In this document: positions 9,045 through 19,000 of the stretch, piece after piece
Layout of the letters: every line of letters begins with the position of its first letter
How positions within the stretch are numbered: position 1 is the stretch's first letter
From: Bacteroidota bacterium
Lineage (GTDB): Bacteria; Bacteroidota; Bacteroidia; AKYH767-A; 2013-40CM-41-45
Direction: 5' to 3'
NCBI GenBank assembly: GCA_016720935.1
Contig: JADKJP010000003.1
Coordinates: 372,001 to 436,000, forward strand
DNA length: 64,000 nt
Notes under the pieces: generated by a model
Database searches by the model: none
The model's input: only the letters and a program-made list of their open reading frames with translations
Told to the model about the DNA's origin: nothing
Program-made: the position numbers and the translations under genes

Positions 9045-9537
9045 AGACTTAAAACTTATTATTTGATCAATTTTCATTTTAAATTGGAATTTTCAATCAT
9101 TGAGTGAGGTTCAATGAGTTTTAAAGAAATTGTTTTGATGAAAAAAAATGTTGGCGACTATTTGCATTTTGGTTTCCGAATTTTCTGCCAGAGAAATGAT
9201 ATTAATTAGAATAGTTAAATTCCAGGGCAAGCTGATTTAGTTCTAAAAGTTCATGGTTGCAATTTAGTTTGAATAATCTTCAGTATTAACTCTATAAATG
9301 TTGTGTTTTATTTTGAATCAGTTCTAAATTCCAAAAGATGAAGTGTAGACAAGATTGAAAACCCGTTGGATTCAAAAAAAATTGAAAAGTTGAAATTGAT
9401 TGATTTTCACAATCATGTTTTGATGAAAAGCAGGAGATATTTTAACGAGTTGAAAAGGCCGTAATGAAAAGTTGAAACCTATAAAAAAAGCGATATATAA
9501 TTCCGCGATTTTTATCGATTCTTTAATCCTTGACCAA
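9045..9537. other. AT-rich non-coding region between REP pairs
   Basis: There is no open frame of useful length on either strand, no tRNA-like fold and no recognisable motif. Phrases such as GAAAAGTTGAAA recur. The stretch is framed by oppositely oriented REP pairs and may be a non-autonomous passenger. Confidence 0.4.
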
Positions 9538-9599
9538 AGCCCGAAGGGCTGATATGATTATAGCTCTACGGAGTCCTACCTAATAAAGCCCGAAGGGCT
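9538..9599. repeat. REP-like palindrome pair (right, inverted)
   Basis: Two copies of AGCCCGAAGGGCT (9538-9550 and 9587-9599) are the reverse complement of the left pair, with loop GAA instead of TTC. They are separated by 36 bp. Confidence 0.7.
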
Positions 9600-9776
9600 G
9601 ACATAAGCCATAGGTGAGGTAATTATTTATTATTGGCATTATCATGTCAAAGTGGATTTTAAGAAATTTGAACCGTATCAAATGTAGAAGCAATCTAATT
9701 TGCAAGATTTTACAAAATTTGAAGAATGTAAGTGCTTTTTCTAACTTCGCCAACTAAATATTTAAAAATCAGAAAA

Positions 9777-10751
9777 ATGACTAAAGGACCCATTTCATCA
9801 TTCATGGAGAAAAATTATCTCCATTTCAATTCAGCTGCGATGATGGATGCATCGAAGGCATATGTTCAGCATCTGGATGAAGGTGGGAAAATGATGATCA
9901 CACTGGCAGGCGCGATGAGTACTGCTGAGCTGGGAATATCTCTTGCTGAAATGATTCGCCAGGATAAAGTGGCGATTATTTCCTGTACAGGCGCTAACCT
10001 CGAAGAGGACATCATGAATCTTGTAGCACACAATCACTACAAACGTGTTCCGAATTATCGTGATCTGAGTCCGCAGGAAGAATGGGATTTGCTGGAGAAT
10101 CATTACAATCGTGTAACAGATACTTGTATTCCTGAGGAAGAAGCGTTTCGTCGTTTGCAAAAACATATTTTTAAAGTGTGGAATGACGCGGATAAAAAAG
10201 GCGAACGGTATTTCCCGCATGAATACATGTACAAAATGTTGTTATCAGGCGACCTGAAACAATACTATGAAATTGATCCGAAGAATTCCTGGATGCTTGC
10301 CGCTGCGGAGAAAAATCTCCCGATTGTTGTTCCGGGTTGGGAAGATTCAACGATGGGAAATATTTTCGCTTCTTATGTGATCAAGAATGAGATGAAAGCG
10401 ACCACGATGAAAAGTGGTATCGAATACATGGTATGGCTGGCTGACTGGTACAGAAAAAACAGTGGTGGAAAAGGAGTCGGATTTTTTCAAATTGGTGGAG
10501 GTATCGCCGGTGATTTCCCGATCTGTGTGGTGCCGATGATGTACCAGGATTTGGAATGGCATGATGTTCCGTTCTGGTCTTACTTCTGTCAGATCAGTGA
10601 TTCTACGACAAGCTATGGTTCTTATTCTGGCGCTGTACCGAACGAAAAAATTACCTGGGGAAAACTGGGCATAGATACTCCGAAATTTATCGTCGAAAGC
10701 GATGCTTCCATCGTCGCTCCACTGATGTTCGCGTGGATCCTCGGACAATAA
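9777..10751 (+). CDS. Deoxyhypusine synthase-family protein
   Basis: The 324-residue protein matches the deoxyhypusine synthase family throughout, for example ITLAGAMSTAELGISLAEMIR, ISCTGANLEEDIMNLVAH, VPGWEDSTMGNIFASY and FFQIGGGIAGDFPICVVPMM. The eukaryotic enzyme moves an aminobutyl group from spermidine to a lysine of eIF5A. Bacteria lack eIF5A, so members in bacteria must act on something else, perhaps in polyamine metabolism. The catalytic lysine, expected just after the GGG motif (GGGxxKHH in eukaryotes), is absent here: the sequence reads GGGIAGDFP. The ATG at 9777 was chosen over 9732 because the family homology begins there. A strong terminator follows. Confidence 0.82.
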   Translation: MTKGPISSFMEKNYLHFNSAAMMDASKAYVQHLDEGGKMMITLAGAMSTAELGISLAEMIRQDKVAIISCTGANLEEDIMNLVAHNHYKRVPNYRDLSPQEEWDLLENHYNRVTDTCIPEEEAFRRLQKHIFKVWNDADKKGERYFPHEYMYKMLLSGDLKQYYEIDPKNSWMLAAAEKNLPIVVPGWEDSTMGNIFASYVIKNEMKATTMKSGIEYMVWLADWYRKNSGGKGVGFFQIGGGIAGDFPICVVPMMYQDLEWHDVPFWSYFCQISDSTTSYGSYSGAVPNEKITWGKLGIDTPKFIVESDASIVAPLMFAWILGQ

Positions 10752-10788
10752 ATTTCCATTCGATTAAATAATTTTTGAATCAGATATT

Positions 10789-10824
10789 GGCCGGATGTTT
10801 ATTAAACATCCGGCCTTTCTTTTT
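10789..10824 (+). terminator. Intrinsic terminator after the DHS-like gene
   Basis: A near-perfect stem GGCCGGATGTTTA / AAACATCCGGCC is followed by TTTCTTTTT. It also sits just past the end of the convergent hydrolase gene. Confidence 0.9.
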
Positions 10825-10834
10825 GGAGGTGCAC

Positions 10835-11740
10835 TTAAGTCAGCATTGCATCTTTTAAAATGCTCATGGCTTCTTTACTAGTTTCAATACCATGTCCGGT
10901 ATTTTTTAAAACCCTGACATCACAAAGATTTCTGAAACATTTTCGGGCGACTGTTTCTGACTTTTTATATGGGAACAAAAGATCTTTTTCACCAAGGATA
11001 AGATAAACCTTTGATTCCAGTGCGGATAATTCTTTCGCAGGAATCGCATACGGTTTTTGTGCTTTATCAACGTATTCGGTTATGGCAAAATGTTCGAAGT
11101 CAATCAACGCTTCCAGTGCTGCAGGGGAAGGCATGTGATGACCGGGAAAAAACACTCCGTTTTCCAGGAAGGTTCGGATGTTTTTCTTTGTCGGAGAAAT
11201 AAGCGGAAGAAAATTGTAATACATGTTTTTCCAGGAGAAAGAAAAAGTCTGCAAACAGCCCGGATTCAGCAGAAACATTTTTTCAATTCTTTCCGGTGCA
11301 ACCAAACCCATTTTGACACACACCAATCCACCGAATGAAGCACCTGCAATGGAGCATTTCTCTATTTTTAATTTATCCAGAACTTCTTTTCCCCATACAC
11401 CATAATCATTTGAGCGGATATCCGGAGTTTTTCCTTCGCTTAATACAGGTTGTCCGTTCGTTTCAACAAGGAAGATTCTGAAATTTGCTTTTAGTTGATT
11501 CAAAGCTTTATCGGTATCCCAGAATAAACTTGATGTTCTGAAACCCGGAAATATGACGAGTGTTTTCAGATCTGTCCGTTCCGCATTGAAATGCCATATC
11601 TTTGTTTTTCCCAAAGCAGTATGAATTTCAACTGACTGATATACAGTTTCATTCAGTTTTTCAAGACGAGAAATCCAGGATTTGAAGAATTCATCTCGTT
11701 TCATTTCGTTCTTAAAATAGCTGGTCGAATGTATTTTCAT
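10835..11740 (-). CDS. Alpha/beta hydrolase
   Basis: This 301-residue cytoplasmic protein has the alpha/beta hydrolase layout: LVIFPGFRTSSLFWDTD (oxyanion region), GASFGG (nucleophile Ser), LGEKDLLFPY (acid) and NTGHGIETS (His). The region between the nucleophile and the acid (about 170-235) is an alpha-helical cap. The substrate cannot be told. It converges with the DHS-like gene and shares an 81-bp divergent gap with the Gcr-family gene. Confidence 0.78.
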   Translation of the reverse strand: MKIHSTSYFKNEMKRDEFFKSWISRLEKLNETVYQSVEIHTALGKTKIWHFNAERTDLKTLVIFPGFRTSSLFWDTDKALNQLKANFRIFLVETNGQPVLSEGKTPDIRSNDYGVWGKEVLDKLKIEKCSIAGASFGGLVCVKMGLVAPERIEKMFLLNPGCLQTFSFSWKNMYYNFLPLISPTKKNIRTFLENGVFFPGHHMPSPAALEALIDFEHFAITEYVDKAQKPYAIPAKELSALESKVYLILGEKDLLFPYKKSETVARKCFRNLCDVRVLKNTGHGIETSKEAMSILKDAMLT

Positions 11741-11821
11741 AGCTTTACTCGATTACCGGGATTTTCAGCTTGCAATTTGATTAGAAATTTGATTTCATAT
11801 TAAGAGGTTTCAAAATTTAAC

Positions 11822-13786
11822 ATGTCACATTGGATTACAAAACTGAAAACAGAGCAACCCGAAACACTGGCATCTATTGTAAAGTGTTTTTCAATTCTCA
11901 TAGATGAAATTCGTCCCTCTTCATTAGCGGCATACCAGCAGTCTGAATTGAAGATAAGCCAGTTGATCCAATCGCTCCAGGAGGACGAGCACTTCAGAAA
12001 CAAGATCAGTTTATGGTTAAGCGATCTGATTGAACAAAGTGATTTTACAGGTTTGTTTGTAACTGAAGGGATTTCTGCTGATGATACTTTTTTTGGAGAA
12101 CTATCCAGAAAAATCAAACATAAAATTCTTCCACCGGTTGAAGATGAAAATTCCATGCAGCATATTCTTGGAGCTGTGTTTCGGAAAAAGGATGATTTCC
12201 GTTGGGTGGATTCGGTTCAGGATGAATTATGGATTAAACTTTTTTCTTTGTTGCACGTGCAACGAAATCCCGTTTATAGTAAACTGCAGCCACAGGTACT
12301 CAATGCTATTTTGTATTTGAGTTACAGAATCGGATATCTCGGTACAGATCGTGCTATCCACCGAATGGTTTCCGGAGAAGAAGCTTTATTGACTCCTTTC
12401 CTTGAGCAAAACAGAGAATTGGTTGATTATGTAGCACGGTTCCGTGAGAATCAGCATCTGGAAATTGATTTCAGGCATGTGAAAGTGTTGCTCAATCAGT
12501 GTGCCGATGCGATTAAAGTATTAACAACGGAAAGTCAGACGAAAGGAACCAGTCTCCGGCAAAATTTTGTTATTCGTCAGTTGGAATCACAAGTACAAAG
12601 ACTTTTGGTATTGCTTGATTTTATTGATAACGATCATAAAATTGAATTGCCTCGTTTGCTTCGATTTCTCAGGAACAGTGTGCGAATGAGAAATACCAGG
12701 AACAGCATACGAAGATTTGTGTATGACAACATCTCACTTTTGTCTTTTCAAATCGTTGACCACAAGAGTAGAACAGGTGAACATTACATTACATCCACAC
12801 GATCAGAATATTTTGATTTTTTTTACAGCTCATTGAAAGGAGGATCTATTGTTGGCGCGATGGTTTTGTTTAAAATACTCCTGCACAATTTGCATTTGCC
12901 ATTATTCTGGGAGGCGTTTTCCTACAGCATCCTGTACGCAGCAGGATTTGTGGTGATACAGGTAACCGGCGCCACACTTGCCACTAAGCAGCCTGCAATG
13001 ACCGCGTCCTCAATTGCCGCTTCTATGGATCAGGAAGACAGCACGCATACTTCACTAGCTGAAATGATCAGCAGAGTGTGGAGGAGTCAGTTTATTTCTT
13101 TCGTCGGCAATTTACTTGCTTCATTTCCTATGGCCATGCTTTTTGCAGCGGCTTATCAATTCATCTTTGGTGTTCCGGTTACAGATCTTGAAGGTTCAAG
13201 AGAATTATTGTCCGGTGTTAATCCGGTTGAATCCCTGTGTCTTTGGTACGCTTGTATTACCGGATTTTTTCTTTTTATCTCTGGAGTTTTCAGCGGATGG
13301 GTCGACAATAAAATGGTGTTCAGCGGAATTCCATTGCGGATTCTGAATCATCCTTTGTTAAAGAAGAGAGCGGGCTCGAAACGTCTGCAAAAATTTGTGC
13401 AATACATAGAACACAATGGCGGCACTCTTGCCGGAAATATTGTTCTTGGATTTTTATTAGGGACAGCGGGATTTATCGGAAAGATCACTGCATTGCCTTA
13501 CGATATTCGTCACATTACTTTTTCCGCGGGAAATGTCGCTGTCGGATTCTTTAATCAGAATTTTGAAGTCTCTTCCGGCTATTTGATTCAATGTCTGGTT
13601 GGCGTGATAGGTATTGGCTTTTTCAATTTCATCATCAGTTTTTCATTGGCACTGACCATTGCCATTCGATCAAGGAGAATTGATATGAGTAAATATTTTT
13701 CTCTCCGAAAAGTTGTCTGGACTTATTTTCGAAAGAAACCTTTTTCATTTTTCTGGCCGGTGAAAGAGGAAAAGCAGCAAACCTGA
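11822..13786 (+). CDS. Gcr-family ('site-specific recombinase' family) membrane protein
   Basis: The 654-residue protein resembles the family named site-specific recombinase Gcr (Pfam SpecificRecomb). It has a long helical N-terminal half (about 1-320) and then several hydrophobic segments (about 340-395, 420-455, 475-500, 535-560 and 590-620). Motifs include TRSEYFDFFYSSLKGGSIVG and HITFSAGNVAVGFF. Despite the family name I see no serine- or tyrosine-recombinase catalytic motif, and the predicted topology is that of an inner-membrane protein. Treat any recombinase annotation with doubt. It stands alone between a divergent hydrolase and a repeat-filled gap. Confidence 0.65.
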   Translation: MSHWITKLKTEQPETLASIVKCFSILIDEIRPSSLAAYQQSELKISQLIQSLQEDEHFRNKISLWLSDLIEQSDFTGLFVTEGISADDTFFGELSRKIKHKILPPVEDENSMQHILGAVFRKKDDFRWVDSVQDELWIKLFSLLHVQRNPVYSKLQPQVLNAILYLSYRIGYLGTDRAIHRMVSGEEALLTPFLEQNRELVDYVARFRENQHLEIDFRHVKVLLNQCADAIKVLTTESQTKGTSLRQNFVIRQLESQVQRLLVLLDFIDNDHKIELPRLLRFLRNSVRMRNTRNSIRRFVYDNISLLSFQIVDHKSRTGEHYITSTRSEYFDFFYSSLKGGSIVGAMVLFKILLHNLHLPLFWEAFSYSILYAAGFVVIQVTGATLATKQPAMTASSIAASMDQEDSTHTSLAEMISRVWRSQFISFVGNLLASFPMAMLFAAAYQFIFGVPVTDLEGSRELLSGVNPVESLCLWYACITGFFLFISGVFSGWVDNKMVFSGIPLRILNHPLLKKRAGSKRLQKFVQYIEHNGGTLAGNIVLGFLLGTAGFIGKITALPYDIRHITFSAGNVAVGFFNQNFEVSSGYLIQCLVGVIGIGFFNFIISFSLALTIAIRSRRIDMSKYFSLRKVVWTYFRKKPFSFFWPVKEEKQQT

Positions 13787-13787
13787 G

Positions 13788-13901
13788 TTTTGAATTATGA
13801 GTTATGAGTTTTGAATTATGAGTTATGAGTTTTGAATTTTGAGTTATGAATTTTGAATTAAGAATTATGAGTTTGGAGTTTTAACTCATAATTCTTAATT
13901 C
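13788..13901. repeat. Intergenic simple repeat with perfect foldback
   Basis: Three to four copies of GTTTTGAATTATGAGTTATGA follow the Gcr-family stop codon. The unit at 13855-13873 is then perfectly inverted at 13883-13901, giving a 19-bp stem with a 9-nt loop. The rest of the gap to 14210 holds a pyrimidine-rich CCCGTCTCCCGTCCCCC tract, a minus-strand terminator and nothing else recognisable. Confidence 0.8.
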
Positions 13902-13961
13902 TTAATTCAGAACTTTGGCCTTCGTTTTCGTCCCCCGTCTCCCGTCCCCCGTCCCTTTTTT

Positions 13962-13999
13962 AAAAACAAAAGACCCCGAGCTTTTCGCTCAGGGCCTCT
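13962..13999 (-). terminator. Terminator on the minus strand
   Basis: Read on the minus strand, AGGCCCTGAGC pairs with GCTCGGGGTCT around a GAAAA loop and is followed by TTTGTTTTT. It lies about 210 bp downstream of the PQQ-propeller gene, the nearest minus-strand gene. Confidence 0.75.
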
Positions 14000-14210
14000 G
14001 ATCAACAAATAAACCTAACACAACCTGGTGACAGCGGATTGATTTATTTGGTAAAAGTACTTTCGGGAATATATTCCTTGTCATGTCTTTGTCAGAGAGT
14101 AAAAATGGGATAATGAAAAGTTGCCACTTCAGTAATGTATTGTCTGCGGAATGTAATTTTTAATTTTTCGGTTTAATTTTCTTCATAAATGCATTCGTGC
14201 TTTTGAAATT

Positions 14211-15428
14211 CTAATCCACATTTATTTTGTAGCAATACAAATTACCATCGGTACTACTAAGAAAAATTAAGTTATCTGAGATCGCTGGTGTGGAATAGAA
14301 ACCACCAACTTTATATTCCGCTTCGATCAGATCTTCATTGGAGTGAAGGATGGAATAAATATCATCTCGGAATGTGTCGTCAGCTTTAAAATAATCCAGA
14401 TGGTGTGAATCGTAAGAAGTTGATGTGTATCGTGTGTAAAGCTCCCCGGATTTTCTATTGAAAGAAAAACATGTTCCCATAAGTGTAGAAACATAGCCTG
14501 TATCGTGACGAAAGGTACAAGCTCCGAAGACATTAAATTTTACATTCGTTTTCCAGATTTCACGACCTGTGAGGCTGTTCAAACAGAGAAGAAGATAATC
14601 ATCTGATGTTCCTACGTAAATCAGGGAGTCATTTTCGGGTGAAGGAGTAATGACCGGCGCCCATCCTCTTGTAAAGACTTTGTTCCAGTGTGAAAAACCT
14701 TTTTCCGCGTCCAATGCATAGAGGTTGTAATCTCTTCCGCTTACGAACACCAATCCATTAGAAATTACCGGAGAAAACTGCATTTCACCTTTCGGGAAAT
14801 AGCGATGTCCGACACTTTTAAATTTCCATGCCAGAGTCCCGTCTTTTTCGTTTAAAGCATAAGTATAACCATCAAAGGAGTTGATATAGATTTTATTGTT
14901 GTAAACTGCAGGAGTGGAATGAACAACATCACCTGTTTTATAACTCCAGATTTCTTTTCCTGTTACTTTGTTTAACGAATAAACAAATCCGTCACCGGAG
15001 CCAAAAATTATTGATTCAGCAGCGAGCAATGGACTGCTTTGGTAATAATCAAAAGGATCATAGTTTTTATTTCTTGTCTGAAATGTCCAGATAGAACTGC
15101 CATTATTTTTATTGAGAGCATAAAATGTTCCGTCTCCGCTAAAGAAATAGAGTGTTTCACCGGAAATTTTTGCAGTTGATCGAATGGCTCCCATCGTTTT
15201 CAATTTCCAGTTTATACTTCCATCACTTTTGTTGAAGCAATAAAAAACACTATCCAATCCGCCAATGTAAATGGAATTGCTTTCTACAACCGGACTGGAG
15301 AAGAAGGGCGCCTGAGTGTTGAACTTCCAGATTGGTTTTTGAGTATTGGGTTTTTGTGCATGAATCAATTGCACATTCAACAGCAAGGTGTAAAATAGAA
15401 TACGTAGGATGGGCAGATGTTTCTTCAT
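14211..15428 (-). CDS. Secreted PQQ-like beta-propeller repeat protein
   Basis: After a signal peptide (ending VQLIHAQ) the 405-residue protein consists of repeated blades of the outer-membrane assembly protein BamB / PQQ-enzyme type. Each blade carries a pattern like 'YxLNKxxGxxxWxFxT' (for example YSLNKVTGKEIWSYKT, YALNEKDGTLAWKFKS, LCLNSLTGREIWKTN). About seven blades can be seen. No enzyme motif or PQQ ligand is evident, so it is probably a binding or scaffolding propeller in the periplasm or outside the cell. It has no type IX sorting domain and is a single-gene unit. Confidence 0.8.
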   Translation of the reverse strand: MKKHLPILRILFYTLLLNVQLIHAQKPNTQKPIWKFNTQAPFFSSPVVESNSIYIGGLDSVFYCFNKSDGSINWKLKTMGAIRSTAKISGETLYFFSGDGTFYALNKNNGSSIWTFQTRNKNYDPFDYYQSSPLLAAESIIFGSGDGFVYSLNKVTGKEIWSYKTGDVVHSTPAVYNNKIYINSFDGYTYALNEKDGTLAWKFKSVGHRYFPKGEMQFSPVISNGLVFVSGRDYNLYALDAEKGFSHWNKVFTRGWAPVITPSPENDSLIYVGTSDDYLLLCLNSLTGREIWKTNVKFNVFGACTFRHDTGYVSTLMGTCFSFNRKSGELYTRYTSTSYDSHHLDYFKADDTFRDDIYSILHSNEDLIEAEYKVGGFYSTPAISDNLIFLSSTDGNLYCYKINVD

Positions 15429-15648
15429 GACAACGAATTTATTTTAAAGGAAGTTCATTTTCTATTTTTAGAATTAATTTAAGTTTTTCTTAACGCATCG
15501 ACTATGGCAATGAAACGGAAGCGTAGTATTTATTTTGATTTAAATTGTAGTCTCTCTTGGGCAAATCACTTTGGGCATAACCAAATTCCTATATTGTATA
15601 TTTTTCCAAAGTAGTTATATTCGTAAGGATATTTCATTGCAAAAATCC

Positions 15649-15837
15649 ATGACAAATGCAATGTGCAACAATTGTATACATTTTAGAGGCGTTAATCTAT
15701 GTAAAGCATTCCAGGATGAACCCGGAATTCCGCAAGAAATAATTGCCGGACCTGCATACCCTTCCAAACCTATGAAAAATCAAGTAGGAAATTTGGTTCA
15801 TAAGCCAATATTCAGAGGTAATCCAAAAAAGGGGTGA
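15649..15837 (+). CDS. Small CxxC protein next to the CRISPR array
   Basis: From the ATG at 15649 the product is 62 residues. It contains CNNCIHFRGVNLCKAF (three Cys plus a His, a likely metal site) and then IPQEIIAG and GNLVHKPI. Short proteins with a CxxCxHFxxxxxCxAFP...IPxEI pattern are widespread and uncharacterised. The frame is open from 15571, but the conserved part begins at 15649 or 15661. The stop codon (15835-15837) lies inside the outermost degenerate CRISPR repeat. No link to CRISPR function is implied by homology. Confidence 0.6.
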   Translation: MTNAMCNNCIHFRGVNLCKAFQDEPGIPQEIIAGPAYPSKPMKNQVGNLVHKPIFRGNPKKG

Positions 15838-15985
15838 CTTATTTTAAAAATGTATCTTTGAATCAACATCGAATTAAAAAATGATCCCTGAGACGTGGGA
15901 GATACGAGTTGTGACTTGCTTTCAAAATGTATCTTTGACAGAGTGATAAACAACGCCAGCTTTTGATTTCCGTTTCGATCATAAG

Positions 15986-16014
15986 TTGTGATTCGCTTTC
16001 AGATTGTATCTTTG
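15986..16014 (+). promoter_or_regulatory. Promoter inside each CRISPR repeat (example: second repeat)
   Basis: Repeat positions 2-4 are TTG and positions 23-30 are TATCTTTG, 18 nt apart. This matches the Bacteroidota consensus TTG-N17-23-TAnnTTTG exactly. Start would be near repeat position 35, so each transcript would contain the repeat's 3' end, one spacer and the next repeat. The same sites recur in every intact repeat. In the degenerate unit at 20732 the -7 box is destroyed. Confidence 0.65.
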
Positions 16015-19000
16015 ACAGAGTGATAAACAACGGCAACATAAATTATTATTCAGTAATTCAGGTTGTGATTCGCTTTCAGATTGTATCTTTGACAGAGTGA
16101 TAAACAACCGTTTCACTTGTATATGCATTGTTCGAAGTGTTGTGATTCGCTTTCAGATTGTATCTTTGACAGAGTGATAAACAACCCAACACTGCAGGGT
16201 GAAGCGAGTGTTCTTGTTGTGATTCGCTTTCAGATTGTATCTTTGACAGAGTGATAAACAACCGGTTACTGGAAATGTATCATAGTTCAATTGTTGTGAT
16301 TCGCTTTCAGATTGTATCTTTGACAGAGTGATAAACAACTCTTTTCAGCGTGGTATGTTCTACGGACTGGTTGTGATTCGCTTTCAGATTGTATCTTTGA
16401 CAGAGTGATAAACAACAATGGGTATACGTTGATGGAGTAAGAAAGCGTTGTGATTCGCTTTCAGATTGTATCTTTGACAGAGTGATAAACAACAAACGTC
16501 TGTGGCAAAGCAAAGGTGCGATGGTTGTGATTCGCTTTCAGATTGTATCTTTGACAGAGTGATAAACAACTTCAGCCAAAGCTGATGCCACTGGAAGGAC
16601 GTTGTGATTCGCTTTCAGATTGTATCTTTGACAGAGTGATAAACAACATAGGTTGATTAAACGTTGTGTTACCAGAGGTTGTGATTCGCTTTCAGATTGT
16701 ATCTTTGACAGAGTGATAAACAACTCCGTTTGTAAAGAATGTGATCGAGCCTCTGTTGTGATTCGCTTTCAGATTGTATCTTTGACAGAGTGATAAACAA
16801 CTCTTTCGAGTGGGCAATCTTTACCCAAAACGTTGTGATTCGCTTTCAGATTGTATCTTTGACAGAGTGATAAACAACCGATAAGAAATAACTCTGGAGG
16901 TAATTATAAGTTGTGATTCGCTTTCAGATTGTATCTTTGACAGAGTGATAAACAACCTATTCTGTATTCAGATTGTAGCTGTTTTAGTTGTGATTCGCTT
17001 TCAGATTGTATCTTTGACAGAGTGATAAACAACTTAAACTCAAATCCGAGGACTGGAATAGTAGTTGTGATTCGCTTTCAGATTGTATCTTTGACAGAGT
17101 GATAAACAACGCTGGTGGATTTTATAAATTCTCTCATCCTGTTGTGATTCGCTTTCAGATTGTATCTTTGACAGAGTGATAAACAACTTCACGGAGGCGA
17201 AAATATACCCGGAAAGTGTTGTGATTCGCTTTCAGATTGTATCTTTGACAGAGTGATAAACAACCACAACAAAAGGCTGGATAAATATGTATCTGTTGTG
17301 ATTCGCTTTCAGATTGTATCTTTGACAGAGTGATAAACAACAAAGAAAATTTTACGCTGCTACCGAACATGGTTGTGATTCGCTTTCAGATTGTATCTTT
17401 GACAGAGTGATAAACAACCATCCCATTTTGATTGCGTTTCATCCCGGCGTTGTGATTCGCTTTCAGATTGTATCTTTGACAGAGTGATAAACAACGTATT
17501 TGATACCAAAGACGTTGAGGTATTAGTTGTGATTCGCTTTCAGATTGTATCTTTGACAGAGTGATAAACAACCTGCGATATTCAATGAACTAACGGCCAG
17601 CGGTTGTGATTCGCTTTCAGATTGTATCTTTGACAGAGTGATAAACAACAGGAGATCCAAAGACTCCGAGCCGAGGCCTGTTGTGATTCGCTTTCAGATT
17701 GTATCTTTGACAGAGTGATAAACAACCTTGCCGATGGAATTATCATTGTTGCATGAGTTGTGATTCGCTTTCAGATTGTATCTTTGACAGAGTGATAAAC
17801 AACTCAACGGAGAGTTAACCGAGAGAGGTATCGTTGTGATTCGCTTTCAGATTGTATCTTTGACAGAGTGATAAACAACTATAAAAATTATGTCACCAAT
17901 GAATTTACAGTTGTGATTCGCTTTCAGATTGTATCTTTGACAGAGTGATAAACAACTTGACGGTGCTGAAACAAAAAACAAGGACAGTTGTGATTCGCTT
18001 TCAGATTGTATCTTTGACAGAGTGATAAACAACGCTTCAATATTTTAATGTTTGACAAAGACAGTTGTGATTCGCTTTCAGATTGTATCTTTGACAGAGT
18101 GATAAACAACGATGCCACGCTACCGGTAGCACAATCGAAGTCAGTTGTGATTCGCTTTCAGATTGTATCTTTGACAGAGTGATAAACAACAAAACATTTT
18201 TGGATAAGAAATTCGACGAAGTTGTGATTCGCTTTCAGATTGTATCTTTGACAGAGTGATAAACAACCAGAACAACGGTATAGTGTTATCGTTAAGGGTT
18301 GTGATTCGCTTTCAGATTGTATCTTTGACAGAGTGATAAACAACTTTATTAAAATCAGGGAAACAAAAGAAATAGTTGTGATTCGCTTTCAGATTGTATC
18401 TTTGACAGAGTGATAAACAACAATTTAAATCTTCAATTCGCATTTCCTTTTGTTGTGATTCGCTTTCAGATTGTATCTTTGACAGAGTGATAAACAACAT
18501 CGTCTTAGCGATATGGAAACAATTGCAAGTTGTGATTCGCTTTCAGATTGTATCTTTGACAGAGTGATAAACAACTCTATGTGGAAGTTGCCGGTCGTGG
18601 TACCGGTTGTGATTCGCTTTCAGATTGTATCTTTGACAGAGTGATAAACAACCTGTTAGTGGTGATAGTGAAATTGGATTTTGTTGTGATTCGCTTTCAG
18701 ATTGTATCTTTGACAGAGTGATAAACAACCCTGCTTCGATTAATCCGATTGAGCAACCCGTTGTGATTCGCTTTCAGATTGTATCTTTGACAGAGTGATA
18801 AACAACATTCAACAGACAGATATGAACAGATAAACGGTTGTGATTCGCTTTCAGATTGTATCTTTGACAGAGTGATAAACAACACAACAGCAGCAAGGGA
18901 ATTTATAAAAGTAGGTTGTGATTCGCTTTCAGATTGTATCTTTGACAGAGTGATAAACAACCTGTTCTAATATCAGTATTTAATCCACCATGTTGTGATT

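Noticed and set aside
13921..13962. CCCGTCTCCCGTCCCCCGTCCC tract as a regulatory or triplex element
   Set aside because: It is one more short simple repeat in a gap already filled with such units. Nothing else supports a function.
15649..15837. Small CxxC protein as a new Cas or anti-CRISPR accessory
   Set aside because: It is next to the array but on the probable old end, is not in the cas operon, and resembles small proteins common in genomes without CRISPR.
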